NCBI RefSeq assembly: GCF_000615845.1
Contig: NZ_BAML01000002.1
Span: 43,829 to 107,828 of the forward strand
DNA from: Ligilactobacillus hayakitensis DSM 18933 = JCM 14209
GTDB lineage: Bacteria; Bacillota; Bacilli; Lactobacillales; Lactobacillaceae
Direction of reading: 5' to 3'
Length of the DNA stretch: 64,000 bases
A model generated the notes under the pieces. The model searched no databases and was not told the DNA's origin. It saw only the letters and a list, made by a program, of their open reading frames with translations. A program made the position numbers and the translations under genes. Below, one piece after another: positions 38,057-47,962 of the stretch. Numbering within the stretch: the first letter of the stretch is position 1; each line of letters starts with the position of its first letter.

Positions 38057-38974
38057 TTAGTCTTCGTTTTTAAAAGTGCCATTTTCCACATCTTTAATAA
38101 AATCAGCAAGATGCTTGTAATAAACATCAGCATTATCAATCATGTGATGGTGACCGCCATTTGGAGTGGTTACTAAACGTGAGTTAGGAAGTAACTTGTT
38201 CATTGTTTTAGCGGTAGGAATTGGCATTGATTCGTGTTCACCAAAAGTTAGTAAAGTTGGTGTTGTAATATCTTTAAGTTTATCTCTAAAGTGCCATTGA
38301 TCTAACTTACCAGTAATTACAAATTCGTTATCACCTTGGAAAGTATTATAAACTTTTGTGCCACCAAGATTTTTAACATGGTAAAGCTTAGAAGGTTGCT
38401 TACGATCAATGAAGTTTTCGTTCATAATTTGAACGTATTCTTGATATTTAGGATTTGAATAATCATTGTTTGTTTCGCATTCTTTCATGAAATCAACGGC
38501 TTCTTTTGGAAGAGTTTCTTCGCGAAGACGATTGATATTATCAACATATTCATCGATTTCATCAACCATTGAAGAAATGATTGCACCTTTTAAGTGTTGG
38601 CCATATTTGTGAGCGTACATTTGAACTAATGCGCCACCCCAACTTTGACCAATGAGGTAAAAGTTATCAATTCCTAATTTTTGACGTACTTCTTCAACTT
38701 CATCTAAGAAGTAATCATAAGTTAAATATTTTTCGGCGATTTTAGGATCGTCATAGTCCGGTTGATCTGAATAAAGTGAACCAAGTTGATCATACATATG
38801 AACTTGGACATCAAGTCCTTGTTTCTTTAATTGGTCAGCTGTATCTTCCCAATATTCATGGTTGCCACCGGGGCCACCGTGAAGGGCTAACAAGTGAATA
38901 GTTCCTGTTCCTTGTGTATTAGTCCATAGATGGTATCCGTTGTCTAACGTAATAATAGTTGTTCCTTGTTTCAT
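38057..38974 (-). CDS. pepI: proline iminopeptidase
   Basis: An alpha/beta-hydrolase that releases N-terminal proline. The protein has 305 residues from the ATG at 38974. An upstream TTG in frame was rejected because AAAGGA is well spaced to the ATG. The oxyanion segment is LHGGPGGNHEYW (31-42), nucleophile S111 lies in GQSWGG, and a His cluster (GGHHHMID) lies near the C-terminus. It is adjacent to pepX, which is also proline-specific; the two would act together on casein-type peptides. Confidence 0.9.
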   Translation of the reverse strand: MKQGTTIITLDNGYHLWTNTQGTGTIHLLALHGGPGGNHEYWEDTADQLKKQGLDVQVHMYDQLGSLYSDQPDYDDPKIAEKYLTYDYFLDEVEEVRQKLGIDNFYLIGQSWGGALVQMYAHKYGQHLKGAIISSMVDEIDEYVDNINRLREETLPKEAVDFMKECETNNDYSNPKYQEYVQIMNENFIDRKQPSKLYHVKNLGGTKVYNTFQGDNEFVITGKLDQWHFRDKLKDITTPTLLTFGEHESMPIPTAKTMNKLLPNSRLVTTPNGGHHHMIDNADVYYKHLADFIKDVENGTFKNED

Positions 38975-39026
38975 TAGAATCAATCCTTTTCTATGAAAAT
39001 ATACTTTTGATTATAGCACTTTTTTG

Positions 39027-41438
39027 CTAATCGTTAAATGCTGTTAGGGGTAATTCAATTTTAGATTGACTTAAATCAAGAGTATAAGTATTTTCTTCGT
39101 TTGCATGTACCGTCATTTCGTAATCAGAAGCATAAACTACTAATCCAAGTTGGTGACCGGCTTTTAGATGATAAAACATTGGTTGGGTAACTAAAGTAAT
39201 ATCATAAAAGGTATCAGCTTTGAGGTCATCATTTTTATAATCATTAGTTCGATTTTGAAGATTTAAGTGTGATTGAGTAATCATCTTAAATTCAGTATTA
39301 GTTTGGAGTTTAAATTCAACTAAATCATCTTCTTTGAAATGAAAACCATGATCTAAGCCCCGACGTTCAAGGATAGTTGGAACTTCACCTAAACGCTTAT
39401 CTAAACCATAATCCACAAGTTTAACGGAAATCAAACCATGATCTAAACCACTCTTAAGACGAAGATGAAGTTTAGCTTGACCTTTTAAAAGTTGGTCTTT
39501 TGTAAGTGGTTTAGATTTGAATACGAGACGATTAGAATGTAATTTGTTGTTGATATCATTTTTTAAGAGATCTTGTTTCCAAGTTGCTACATTAGCTGTA
39601 TAAGCAAGGAAATCCTCTTGAGGGAGATCATCTTTAAATTTAAGGGCGATATTTTCAGGTTCGTTTGTAATTGCTCCATCTGAAAGATATGCAGGGGTTA
39701 ATTCATCAACTTGCCAATCTTTATAAGTGTGCCAAGTACTTTCACTAGCATTATCTTGAACAACAATATCAGGAATTTGTTCTTTAGCATGATTATCAAC
39801 GTCATACAATTTATGACTTAACCAAAGATTCATCATGTCGGTAAAGTCAATTGATTGGAAATTATTCATATAGATGTGTTGTCCTTGGTGTAAGAACAAT
39901 TTTTTCGTTACATCAGTATCTTTAAGACGATTAAATAAGTTAAAGACGTTTTTGATTTTAACGTTCCAGTCGTTTAAGCCGTGCACCATAACAATATCGC
40001 ATTTAATATTTTCCACATCTTTGAGATAATTACGAGCATCAAAGAAGGTATTGTAATTACCGCTTGTTCGATCTTGGTCTTTTGCCATTTGTTTTAAGTA
40101 AGCTGCGAATTCATCTTTTACATTAAGGTAATCTCCAGCTTCTTTTTGGCGACTAAAGCATTCAGCTGCTAAAATGTCGCAATCTTCACCGGGAAAACCA
40201 CCAGGAGCAATCACTAAACCACCTTCACGATAATAATCGTACCAATTCGAAATTGCGGCTTCAGAGATAATCGTTTCTAAGCCTTCAACCCCAGTTGTTG
40301 CAGTGGCAGTTGCAAGGGTCCCAAGATATGATTTACCCGTCATAGCCACTTTGTTATTAGACCACCAAGCATTAATGGCCTTGTTGCCATCTTTAGTTGT
40401 AAAACCAGGGCGTTGATTAGTTAACCATTCAACGACATTTTTGGCCGAAATTGTTTCGGCATAATCACCAGTAGTTTTAAAACCATCTGATCCAAGAGAA
40501 CCCACACCCCCTGAATAAGCAACGGCAAATCCACGTGCAAGCATGTAGTCATTTAAAGTAACTGTAAACAAATGTTCAGCAGTTTCTTCGGCTTTTTTAG
40601 TTTCTACTGTGTAAGTCCGCTTAGGTGGAAGGGGTGTTTTTGGTTGGTGATATTCAATATCTTGGTAAGTTAGTTCGTTAGGCTCTTTATGAGTTAACGG
40701 AACTTTAACCTCATGCATCATTTTGGCGGCAGTTTCGTCATTGGTACCTAAATAATAAGGACTAGCAGTGAAAAGTGTTGGAACTTTAAGGCCGTGATTG
40801 GTTTCGCTTGGACGTGTAATAATCACTTTTAAGACATCACGTTGGCCATCATTATCAGTATCTAAATCCGATTCAACATAGATAACTTCAGTAATCAATT
40901 TTCGAGTATCAAAAACGGGTTGAGCTTTACCGTTAAAAAATACGGGTTCATTGACGTTACCGTAAAAATCTGTGAAATAACCCTTATTAGCAAGGTGATC
41001 TAAAAGCGTACGTCCGTTTTTAGAAGGTGTACATAAAAGGTCATACCAAGCAGAAATTAAATCTTCAACTGTTTGAATTGAATGTATATAAGGAAGTTGA
41101 TATTCATCCATAGCTTTAAAAGGGTCATCGACTGTAAAATCAAGATCAACTTCAAATCCAAGAAGTTGAAGCCCAATGACATAAAATGTTTTGGCGTTGA
41201 TTTTACTTGAGTGGATGTATGTGTAAGCATTAGCGTTTTTGCTAGCTAAAAGCCCTTTTAACTTGTTAGTTTGAGCATCATGACTAATTGCATCACATAA
41301 AGCACGACGTAAAAATAATTCATATAAATTATTGATAAATAAAGACTCATCAGACATATGTAAAAATGAAATCCGTTTGAGTTCGGTTACTTTTTGTTCG
41401 TAAGGAACATCAACGAAAGCAAATTGGTTAAATTTCAT
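39027..41438 (-). CDS. pepX: X-prolyl-dipeptidyl aminopeptidase
   Basis: A cytosolic serine peptidase that removes X-Pro dipeptides. The protein has 803 residues from the ATG at 41438 (AAAGG upstream). It starts MKFNQFAF like lactobacillar PepX. The catalytic Ser lies in the segment GKSYLGTLA, and the His in HQGQHIYM. The start codon of the track's longest frame lies three codons further upstream and lacks a good ribosome site. It is followed leftward by pepI. Confidence 0.95.
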   Translation of the reverse strand: MKFNQFAFVDVPYEQKVTELKRISFLHMSDESLFINNLYELFLRRALCDAISHDAQTNKLKGLLASKNANAYTYIHSSKINAKTFYVIGLQLLGFEVDLDFTVDDPFKAMDEYQLPYIHSIQTVEDLISAWYDLLCTPSKNGRTLLDHLANKGYFTDFYGNVNEPVFFNGKAQPVFDTRKLITEVIYVESDLDTDNDGQRDVLKVIITRPSETNHGLKVPTLFTASPYYLGTNDETAAKMMHEVKVPLTHKEPNELTYQDIEYHQPKTPLPPKRTYTVETKKAEETAEHLFTVTLNDYMLARGFAVAYSGGVGSLGSDGFKTTGDYAETISAKNVVEWLTNQRPGFTTKDGNKAINAWWSNNKVAMTGKSYLGTLATATATTGVEGLETIISEAAISNWYDYYREGGLVIAPGGFPGEDCDILAAECFSRQKEAGDYLNVKDEFAAYLKQMAKDQDRTSGNYNTFFDARNYLKDVENIKCDIVMVHGLNDWNVKIKNVFNLFNRLKDTDVTKKLFLHQGQHIYMNNFQSIDFTDMMNLWLSHKLYDVDNHAKEQIPDIVVQDNASESTWHTYKDWQVDELTPAYLSDGAITNEPENIALKFKDDLPQEDFLAYTANVATWKQDLLKNDINNKLHSNRLVFKSKPLTKDQLLKGQAKLHLRLKSGLDHGLISVKLVDYGLDKRLGEVPTILERRGLDHGFHFKEDDLVEFKLQTNTEFKMITQSHLNLQNRTNDYKNDDLKADTFYDITLVTQPMFYHLKAGHQLGLVVYASDYEMTVHANEENTYTLDLSQSKIELPLTAFND

Positions 41439-41589
41439 AGTAATCAACCTTTCATAAGATATTTATTCTTATTATAGTTTGTTTTAAGGCGGATTTCCAT
41501 GGAATGTAGGTTTTGAAAAAATTGGAAGAATTCGATAAAATAAATGTGTATATATTTTTTAGTTTTTTCCAAAAAGAAAGGAAGATTTG

Positions 41590-42759
41590 ATGGAGTTTCT
41601 AGGGACTCTTTGTTTAGTTCTTATTTCAACAGCACTTGCTGGAAGTTTAAGTCGCAAAGCAGGAATGCCTGCAGTAATTGGTCAATTACTGGTGGGGGTA
41701 GTTTTAGGACCTGCGATGTTAGGCTGGGTAACAAATGATCATTTCATGCATTATTTTTCTGAAATCGGAGTAATCATTTTAATGTTCATGGCTGGATTAG
41801 AAAGTGATTTAGATTTACTTAAAAAGTATTTAAAACCAGCGACTTCAGTTGCTTTTATGGGAGTTATTTTTCCGATTGTATTGGTATATTTATTCGGAAA
41901 AGTTTTTGGTTTTACAAATGAACAAGCAATCTTTTTAGGGGTTACGTTTGCAGCAACCTCAGTCTCAATTTCAGTTGAAGTTTTAAAGGAACTTAAGAAA
42001 TTAGATTCAAAAGAAGGAACGACAATTTTAGGGGCGGCAGTAATTGATGATATTTTAGCAGTCTTAATTTTAAGTATTCTTGTCAGTGTGTTTAGCGATG
42101 TTGCTAAAGCTGAAGGAGCATCAACTCAATCTAATTTATGGTTAGGATTCTTGATTCAAGTTATTTATTTTGTCGGAATCTTCATTGTTTATAATTGGAT
42201 TGCGCCAATTTTGATGCGGTTAGGAAGCAAATTGCCAATTGCCTCAAGTGAAATGTTAATGTCATTTGTGATTTGTTTAGCAATGGCATACATGGCAGAC
42301 TTTGTTGGATTATCAGCAGTAGTTGGGGCATTTTTTGCAGGGGTTGCAGTTGCCCAAACACCATATAAAGAAATTGTTGATTCGCACGTTGAACCAATTG
42401 GTTATGCGGTATTTATCCCAATGTTTTTCGTTTCAATCGGTTTGAGTATGACATTTAAAGGCTTGTTGACTGATTGGGCGTTTATTGTTGGATTATTAGT
42501 ATTAGCGTTACTTACTAAGTGGCTTGGTGGTGGCTTAGGTGCAAGATTACTAGGAATGTCTTGGAAATCAGGAAGTGTCATTGGATCAGGAATGGTTTCT
42601 CGTGGGGAAATGGCTTTGATTATCGCTCAAGTAGGGTACCAAGCACATTTATTAACTTCAAGATACTATTCAGGCGTAATTATTGTTATTATCTTAACAA
42701 CAATTTTAGCCCCATTAATGCTCAAGAAAACTTTAGAAGCATTACCAAAAGAAGCATAA
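41590..42759 (+). CDS. cation:proton antiporter, CPA2 family
   Basis: A protein of 389 residues with about 12 hydrophobic segments, KefB/GerN-like. LVGVVLGPAMLGW and GAAVIDDILAVL are present; the latter contains the Asp pair of the transport site. There is no cytosolic TrkA/RCK domain, unlike the longer antiporter at 49.9 kb. It probably exchanges Na+ or K+ for H+. The ATG at 41590 follows AAAGGAAG. Confidence 0.9.
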   Translation: MEFLGTLCLVLISTALAGSLSRKAGMPAVIGQLLVGVVLGPAMLGWVTNDHFMHYFSEIGVIILMFMAGLESDLDLLKKYLKPATSVAFMGVIFPIVLVYLFGKVFGFTNEQAIFLGVTFAATSVSISVEVLKELKKLDSKEGTTILGAAVIDDILAVLILSILVSVFSDVAKAEGASTQSNLWLGFLIQVIYFVGIFIVYNWIAPILMRLGSKLPIASSEMLMSFVICLAMAYMADFVGLSAVVGAFFAGVAVAQTPYKEIVDSHVEPIGYAVFIPMFFVSIGLSMTFKGLLTDWAFIVGLLVLALLTKWLGGGLGARLLGMSWKSGSVIGSGMVSRGEMALIIAQVGYQAHLLTSRYYSGVIIVIILTTILAPLMLKKTLEALPKEA

Positions 42760-42762
42760 AAT

Positions 42763-42800
42763 AAAAGAGACAGGATAATTTTAAATCCTGTCTCTTTTTT
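42763..42800 (+). terminator. terminator of the antiporter gene
   Basis: AAAAGAGACAGGAT pairs with ATCCTGTCTCTTTT, followed by T residues. Confidence 0.88.
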
Positions 42801-42804
42801 ACAG

Positions 42805-42950
42805 TTATTCACAAAAATAGTGGATAACTATGTGGAAAACTGTGAATTAATGTGTATCAAATGGGGATGGCAACGGAAAATCTATACTTATTAACAATTT
42901 TTGTGGAAAAAGTGTGTAAAAATTGTTAATAAGTAGCAATTTTTTACACA
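42805..42950. other. cluster of DnaA-box-like sites with a 16-bp inverted repeat
   Basis: Between convergent terminators lie TTATTCACA (42805), TTATCCACT (minus, 42819), TTTTCCACA (minus, 42831 and 42902), TAATTCACA (minus, 42841) and TTTTACACA (minus 42914, plus 42942). All are within one to three mismatches of TTATCCACA. A perfect 16-bp inverted repeat (42887-42902 with 42918-42933) encloses one of them. There is no reading frame. It may be a DnaA-binding locus outside oriC. Confidence 0.5.
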
Positions 42951-42980
42951 AAAAGAGACCTGAAATTATTTCAGGCCTCC
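42951..42980 (-). terminator. terminator of the APC permease gene
   Basis: On the minus strand GAGGCCTGAAAT pairs with ATTTCAGGTCTC, then TTTTT. Confidence 0.8.
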
Positions 42981-42990
42981 TTAAAATACG

Positions 42991-44391
42991 TTAGTCATTC
43001 TTTTCTGCAAGTTTACTGTGCTTCATTCCGTAAGAAAAATAAATTACAAGACCGACAATAAACCAAACTGCTGAAGCTTCCCATGTTTCAATAGAAAGTT
43101 GGGTTAACATGAAGAAACATAAAGCAGCGGAAATTATTGGAAGAACCGGGTAAAATGGAACTTTGAAACCACCTTCATTTTTAATATCTTGACGTTTTCT
43201 CAATGGGATAACTCCAAGTGAAACGAAGAAAAAGGCAATTAGTGTTCCGATATTAACCAAGTTAGCTAATTGATCAAGAGATAAAAAGCCACTGGCTAAA
43301 ACAATGACAAAAGTAACAACATATAAAGCGTTAAGTGGAGTATGTGTTTTTTCATCGAGTTTGCCTAAAGCACTTGGTAAAAGTCCATCACGTCCAATTG
43401 AATAAATCAGACGAGAAGATGAAAAGGTTGTTGATAAAATCATGGTAAACATCCCCACCAAAGCCCCCACAGCAATTAAGCCTGCAAACCAGTTTTGATT
43501 TGCAACTTGCATTGCATATGAAACAGGATTAGCAACGTCTAACTTCGTATATTTAACCATTCCAGTTAGAACAGCTGAAACACCAGTATATAACACCGTG
43601 GTGATTAATAAAGTCCCTAAAATACCTGCTGGCATGGTACGCTTAGGATTTTTTACTTCAGCGGCAGATGATGCAATGACGTCAAAGCCTAAATAAGCAA
43701 AAAATACGGTGGCCGCACCAGTATAAACACCTGTCCAACCAAATGGTAAGTATGGATTCCAGTTAGCAGGTTTAACAAAAAATGCGCCAACAACAATAAA
43801 AGTTATAATAATTGCAATTTTAACGTAAACCATAATATTGTTTAACTTAACGGAATCTTTAACGCCGCGTGATAATAAAAATGCGATGAATAACACAATT
43901 AAAATCGCCACAAGATTAAAGTAAGTGCCGTGAGCTGGATCAAAAGGACCGCTAATAACTTTAGGGATATGTAATCCGAATCCGGAAATAAACGAATTGA
44001 AGTAAGCGGACCAGCCAGTTGCGACTGCGGCAACTGCAAGCATATATTCAAGCACCAATGCCCATCCTAATATCCATCCAATTAATTCACCGAAAATAAC
44101 ATTCCCAAATGAATACGCACTTCCAGCAACTGGCATGGCCGAAGCAAATTCAGCGTAGCAAAGGGCAGAAAGCGAACATACAATAGCGGCTAACACAAAT
44201 GAAAGGGTAATTGCCGGTCCACTGTGAGTTGCAGCGACAGTTCCGGGTAAGATAAAGATTCCAGTCCCGATTACAACCCCAATTCCCATCGCAATCAAGT
44301 CTTTAAATCCGATGACACGCTCAAGATTCTGATCAGAATCAATATAACGAGATAGACTTTCTTTTTTGAAAATACGATCTTTGATTCCCAT
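42991..44391 (-). CDS. APC-family amino acid permease, CAT-like
   Basis: A protein of 466 residues with about 12-13 membrane segments. GIGVVIGTGIFILPG is the TM1 APC signature, and it carries the extended C-terminal helices of cationic amino acid transporters (YfnA/CAT type). The substrate is not determinable. AAGGAGGATT precedes the ATG. It is a single gene. Confidence 0.9.
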   Translation of the reverse strand: MGIKDRIFKKESLSRYIDSDQNLERVIGFKDLIAMGIGVVIGTGIFILPGTVAATHSGPAITLSFVLAAIVCSLSALCYAEFASAMPVAGSAYSFGNVIFGELIGWILGWALVLEYMLAVAAVATGWSAYFNSFISGFGLHIPKVISGPFDPAHGTYFNLVAILIVLFIAFLLSRGVKDSVKLNNIMVYVKIAIIITFIVVGAFFVKPANWNPYLPFGWTGVYTGAATVFFAYLGFDVIASSAAEVKNPKRTMPAGILGTLLITTVLYTGVSAVLTGMVKYTKLDVANPVSYAMQVANQNWFAGLIAVGALVGMFTMILSTTFSSSRLIYSIGRDGLLPSALGKLDEKTHTPLNALYVVTFVIVLASGFLSLDQLANLVNIGTLIAFFFVSLGVIPLRKRQDIKNEGGFKVPFYPVLPIISAALCFFMLTQLSIETWEASAVWFIVGLVIYFSYGMKHSKLAEKND

Positions 44392-44560
44392 GAGAGAAAA
44401 TCCTCCTTATTTAATTGTAAAAAATATTATTTTAATAATAACAAGGAATTATATAGAGGTCAATTAATGAAAAAAGGAGCACGAAGATTTATTTTTTATG
44501 AAATTATTACGATAAACTGTTAGAATAAAAATGTAACAATTACTATTTAAGGGTGATAAT

Positions 44561-44995
44561 ATGATAGATGAGGCAATCCAGATTTTAAAAGAAAATAAAT
44601 TAAAAATAACTAAGCAAAGAACTGAATTATTAAAATATTTGAGTAATTTTCAACATAGCTATGTCGATATTACCCAAGTTGATGATTACATGCGTGAAAT
44701 TTTCCCAGGCTTGAGTCATAATACGATTTATCGCAATATTCGTGACTTCAAACGAGTGGGAATTATTGAAATGCAACAAAGAGCAACGGGGGCTTGTGTG
44801 AAGTACCAATGTGATTTTGGTCATATCCATCATCATCATTTTATCTGCAAAAAATGTGGCAACGTAACTGAAATTCCCGATTGCTCGTTTGAAAATGAAA
44901 TTATGCAAAATTTACCTGGATATCAAGTCGATGGGCACCGTTTTGAGGTATATGGGACATGTAGTGAATGTTTAGCCAAAGAAAAAATTAACTAA
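44561..44995 (+). CDS. Fur-family metalloregulator
   Basis: A protein of 144 residues with a winged helix (about 10-75; recognition helix SHNTIYRNIRDF). The hinge HIHHHHFIC96KKC99 and a second CxxC (C134, C137) form the structural zinc site. The run of His at 88-93 is the regulatory metal region. Fur, Zur and PerR cannot be told apart safely; the GHIHHHHFIC layout is most like Zur/Fur. Its target is not visible in adjacent DNA. Confidence 0.9.
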   Translation: MIDEAIQILKENKLKITKQRTELLKYLSNFQHSYVDITQVDDYMREIFPGLSHNTIYRNIRDFKRVGIIEMQQRATGACVKYQCDFGHIHHHHFICKKCGNVTEIPDCSFENEIMQNLPGYQVDGHRFEVYGTCSECLAKEKIN

Positions 44996-45065
44996 AATTA
45001 AAAAATCTAAATAGAATACCTGTGTTAAAATTAAGAAAAGGTAAATTGAAAGGAAAGTGAAAAAT

Positions 45066-45536
45066 ATGGCATATCGTACTCCGCCAATCATTACCCCGTT
45101 TGCGATTTTATCAGCCGTTTTAGCTTTAGGCGCTACTAACGTGGCTGTTAATAAAGCAACGGGAACGACTGAAGGAAAGCCAAAAGTTGAAAGTGTTTCA
45201 AGTGTTACTACTTCATCAAGTAGTTCATTATTTGAAGAATCAAGCAGTGATTCATCTAGTAAAAAAGATGATGATCACAAAAAAGAATCAAGTGAAAGTC
45301 AAAGTGATGATGATAATACTGATCAACAAGTAACAACTTCACCAACAACTGGGAAAACAACAACTGATACTACGACTCAATCTAATGAAGGATATCGTCA
45401 ACAAACATCAGCAAATACGACGCAAAAAACAGAAAGTACGCAACCGGCCCAATCAACTAAAGAAAATACTGATACGCAGGCCACAACGGGACAAACCACA
45501 ACAAATACCCAAGGAACTGGGACAAACAATCAATAG
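45066..45536 (+). CDS. Ser/Thr-rich surface or membrane-anchored protein
   Basis: A protein of 156 residues. The hydrophobic N-terminal segment (about 8-27, ITPFAILSAVLALGATNVAV) is followed only by low-complexity Ser/Asp/Thr/Gln sequence. There is no LPXTG motif and no lipobox. It is probably an anchored extracytoplasmic linker-like protein. The start is the ATG at 45066 with AAAGGAAAG upstream; a GTG three codons earlier was rejected. It is followed after 13 bases by the DUF membrane protein gene. Confidence 0.7.
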   Translation: MAYRTPPIITPFAILSAVLALGATNVAVNKATGTTEGKPKVESVSSVTTSSSSSLFEESSSDSSSKKDDDHKKESSESQSDDDNTDQQVTTSPTTGKTTTDTTTQSNEGYRQQTSANTTQKTESTQPAQSTKENTDTQATTGQTTTNTQGTGTNNQ

Positions 45537-45549
45537 GAGGTGACAAAAA

Positions 45550-46520
45550 ATGTTCAGTATGTTAGGTCTTATCAATACTTGGATTGGTTACATTAATATG
45601 AATGTAAAAATAAAAAACCGAGTCTATACGATTGTAGGAGGCGTTGGGAATTTTTATCTTCTTTATGTAGCGACTCGCTTTTTTATTAATGGATTTTTTG
45701 TTCGTGGATTTTTATTTATCTTAGCCTTTATTGCTCTATTGTATTTCACGTACATTAATGTGATGTATTGGTTCACCGATAAAAAAGCCAAGTATGATAT
45801 CTCACCCCAAATCGAAAAAGCTCTTGGGATTACCCCAAAAGATCCAGAAGAAGAAGCCCGCAAAAAAGTAGCCAAATTGCGTCAAAGTGGCTTTGTTCAA
45901 ACTAATGGGATTTTTGATGAAAATCAAGATTTTTTACCAGTTGAATTAGAAATTACAAAGCAACAAGAAGAAAATATCCAGGTAGTAGCGGAAAATTTAA
46001 AACAGATTGATTATCTTCATCTAGATTATGACGGTAAAAGTAAAAATGCACTTCTCTTGGAAATTAAAGAAGATGGCAAGGCGCGCTATGCTTTAGGAGA
46101 AACTCCACAATCATTGCCATATTTTGAAATGGTAAAAACTGAGGATAACCTTGAAATTTTTGGTGGCGTCAACCAAATGCAGCGAAAGAGTTTAGCTAAT
46201 ATTAAAACAATCGGTTTACTTCCAGCCAAAGAAGCAATTAATAAGTATCATGTTTACTTAGCGACAGTTGTGCTTACAGGCGGACCATTTAGTACGGCAG
46301 GGCGTTCAACGTTAATTGAAGAAGAGGCTTATTTGGAATTGATGCCAAAATTGCATATCGTAATCGTGGTGAATCAAATAAAACATCTCTTCAAGCTGCT
46401 AGTCGAAGCGTAAATAGTTTAGCAAGCCGCCGTGAAAAAAATGAAATTCAAATAAATGATGACCAAAATGATGGGCAGACAACAAGTCGGATGAGTCGAC
46501 GAACTAAAAATCGATGGTAA
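45550..46520 (+). pseudogene. membrane protein of a lactobacillar DUF family, frameshifted near its C-terminus
   Basis: Two hydrophobic segments (about 26-44 and 50-72) precede a cytosolic domain. I believe this is the DUF6681 family but am not certain. The first frame runs to a stop at 46413 with an odd hydrophobic tail. One extra T near 46339 would continue it as EFDAKIAYRNRGESNK to a stop at 46520, a basic Ser/Arg-rich tail that ends at the terminator. The loss is in a short T run, so an assembly indel is as likely as a real mutation. AGGAGG precedes the ATG. Confidence 0.7.
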
Positions 46521-46521
46521 C

Positions 46522-46556
46522 AAAAAAGATGCTGAATTTTTCAGCATCTTTTTTTA
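46522..46556. terminator. bidirectional terminator
   Basis: AAAAAAGATGCTGA pairs with TCAGCATCTTTTTT, between the frameshifted DUF gene and a convergent permease. Confidence 0.88.
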
Positions 46557-47879
46557 TTATTTATTAACTTTATAAAAATAAATGGGAGCGCCAATTAAAA
46601 CGAATACTAATGAAATAATAACTCCGATTAAATCAGCTTGGATTTCACTAGCCATCACAAAGACCGCGCCCAAAACAGCAATAATTGGAGTTAAGGGATA
46701 AAGTGGGGTCTTAAATGGACGGTTGATATCAGGGTATAAGCGACGAAGCTTGAATACCCCAATAAAAGCGATTAAGTAAAAACAATAAATTGAAAAAATA
46801 CAAATTTCTGATAAGCGATCTGCATCAGCAAATAATATTAAGATTGATGAAAAAACAAACATTGTAAAAGTCGCAACCATCGGTGAATGCATCTTTGGAT
46901 GAAGCCATGAAAGTTGTTTAGAAAATGGTAATTCATTTGCTTGCGCCATTGCAAACATAATGCGGGGGAAACTCATAATTTTCCCATTAATTGTTCCGAT
47001 GATTGAAATGATAATTCCAAGATTCAAAATCTTCCCACCGATGGGTCCAAACATCATAATCGCAAAATGAGGAGCAGCTTGTTCGCCTAACTTGGTAATT
47101 TGGTTAGCAGACATTGCGCTAAAAATTCCCATGGTTAATAATACGTAGATAATTAAAACAAGCGATGTTCCTAAGATAATTGCAGTTGGCAATATTTTTT
47201 GCGGATTTTTAATTTCTCCCCCAAGATTAGCGATTAAAATCCAGCCATCGTAGGCAAATAATGTTGCTAAAACTGCCATCCCAAAACCGCCGATTGAACT
47301 TGTCGTTGCTCCACTAATAACTTGTCCAAAAGCATGTTCATTTCCAAATAACAAACCAAAGATGATGATTAAAAAGATTGGAACCATCTTACATATGGTT
47401 GTGAAAATTTGTAAACTAGCACCAAAGCGGTTAGATAGAAGGTTAAAGACTGAGATTAAAAATAATGACAGAATCGCAATTGGCACTGTCCACGTTTGAG
47501 GAAGACCAAAGAATGCAACTAGTAAAATTGCCAAGTAGGCTCCGAGGGATGCAATTAAAGCCGGTCCATAAACCGCAATTTGCACCCATCCGGCAAGGAA
47601 TCCCCAAAATTTGCCGTACATTTTTTCAATATAGACATAAAGTCCACCAGTTTCAGGATACATTGATCCAACTTCAGCGATTGTCAAACCACCAGTTAAA
47701 GTGATAATTCCACCAATAATCCAAGCCCAAATCGCGTTGGTTGTGGAGTGGGCATTACTCAAAATGGAAGCTTGCTTAAAGAAGATTCCAGATCCAATAA
47801 TTGTACCAACGACAAGTGAAAGTGCTGAGTAAAGACCTAATGAGCGCTGTAAACCAATGCCCCTTTTTTTCTCCGGCAT
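46557..47879 (-). CDS. APC-family amino acid permease, SteT-like
   Basis: A protein of 440 residues with 12 hydrophobic segments. SLVVGTIIGSGIFF is the TM1 signature and GGLTIAEVGSMYPETGGLYVYIE follows, as in LAT/SteT exchangers for serine or threonine. The substrate is unproven. AAAGAAGGTATCT precedes the ATG. Its upstream region holds two stacked palindromes. Confidence 0.88.
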   Translation of the reverse strand: MPEKKRGIGLQRSLGLYSALSLVVGTIIGSGIFFKQASILSNAHSTTNAIWAWIIGGIITLTGGLTIAEVGSMYPETGGLYVYIEKMYGKFWGFLAGWVQIAVYGPALIASLGAYLAILLVAFFGLPQTWTVPIAILSLFLISVFNLLSNRFGASLQIFTTICKMVPIFLIIIFGLLFGNEHAFGQVISGATTSSIGGFGMAVLATLFAYDGWILIANLGGEIKNPQKILPTAIILGTSLVLIIYVLLTMGIFSAMSANQITKLGEQAAPHFAIMMFGPIGGKILNLGIIISIIGTINGKIMSFPRIMFAMAQANELPFSKQLSWLHPKMHSPMVATFTMFVFSSILILFADADRLSEICIFSIYCFYLIAFIGVFKLRRLYPDINRPFKTPLYPLTPIIAVLGAVFVMASEIQADLIGVIISLVFVLIGAPIYFYKVNK

Positions 47880-47932
47880 ATAGATACCTTCTTTCTTAAA
47901 TTTTTAAGTAGTTATCAAAATTTAGAACTATT

Positions 47933-47962
47933 TTATAAGTATTATATACTAAATACTTATAA
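47933..47962. repeat. 11-bp inverted repeat upstream of the permease
   Basis: TTATAAGTATT and AATACTTATAA with an 8-base spacer, 54 bp upstream of the permease start codon. It is a candidate operator, abutting the long palindrome on its right. Confidence 0.5.

Noticed and set aside
42805..42950. Calling the DnaA-box cluster the chromosomal origin
   Set aside because: No dnaA, dnaN, rpmH or other origin-linked gene is nearby and several boxes are two or three mismatches off.
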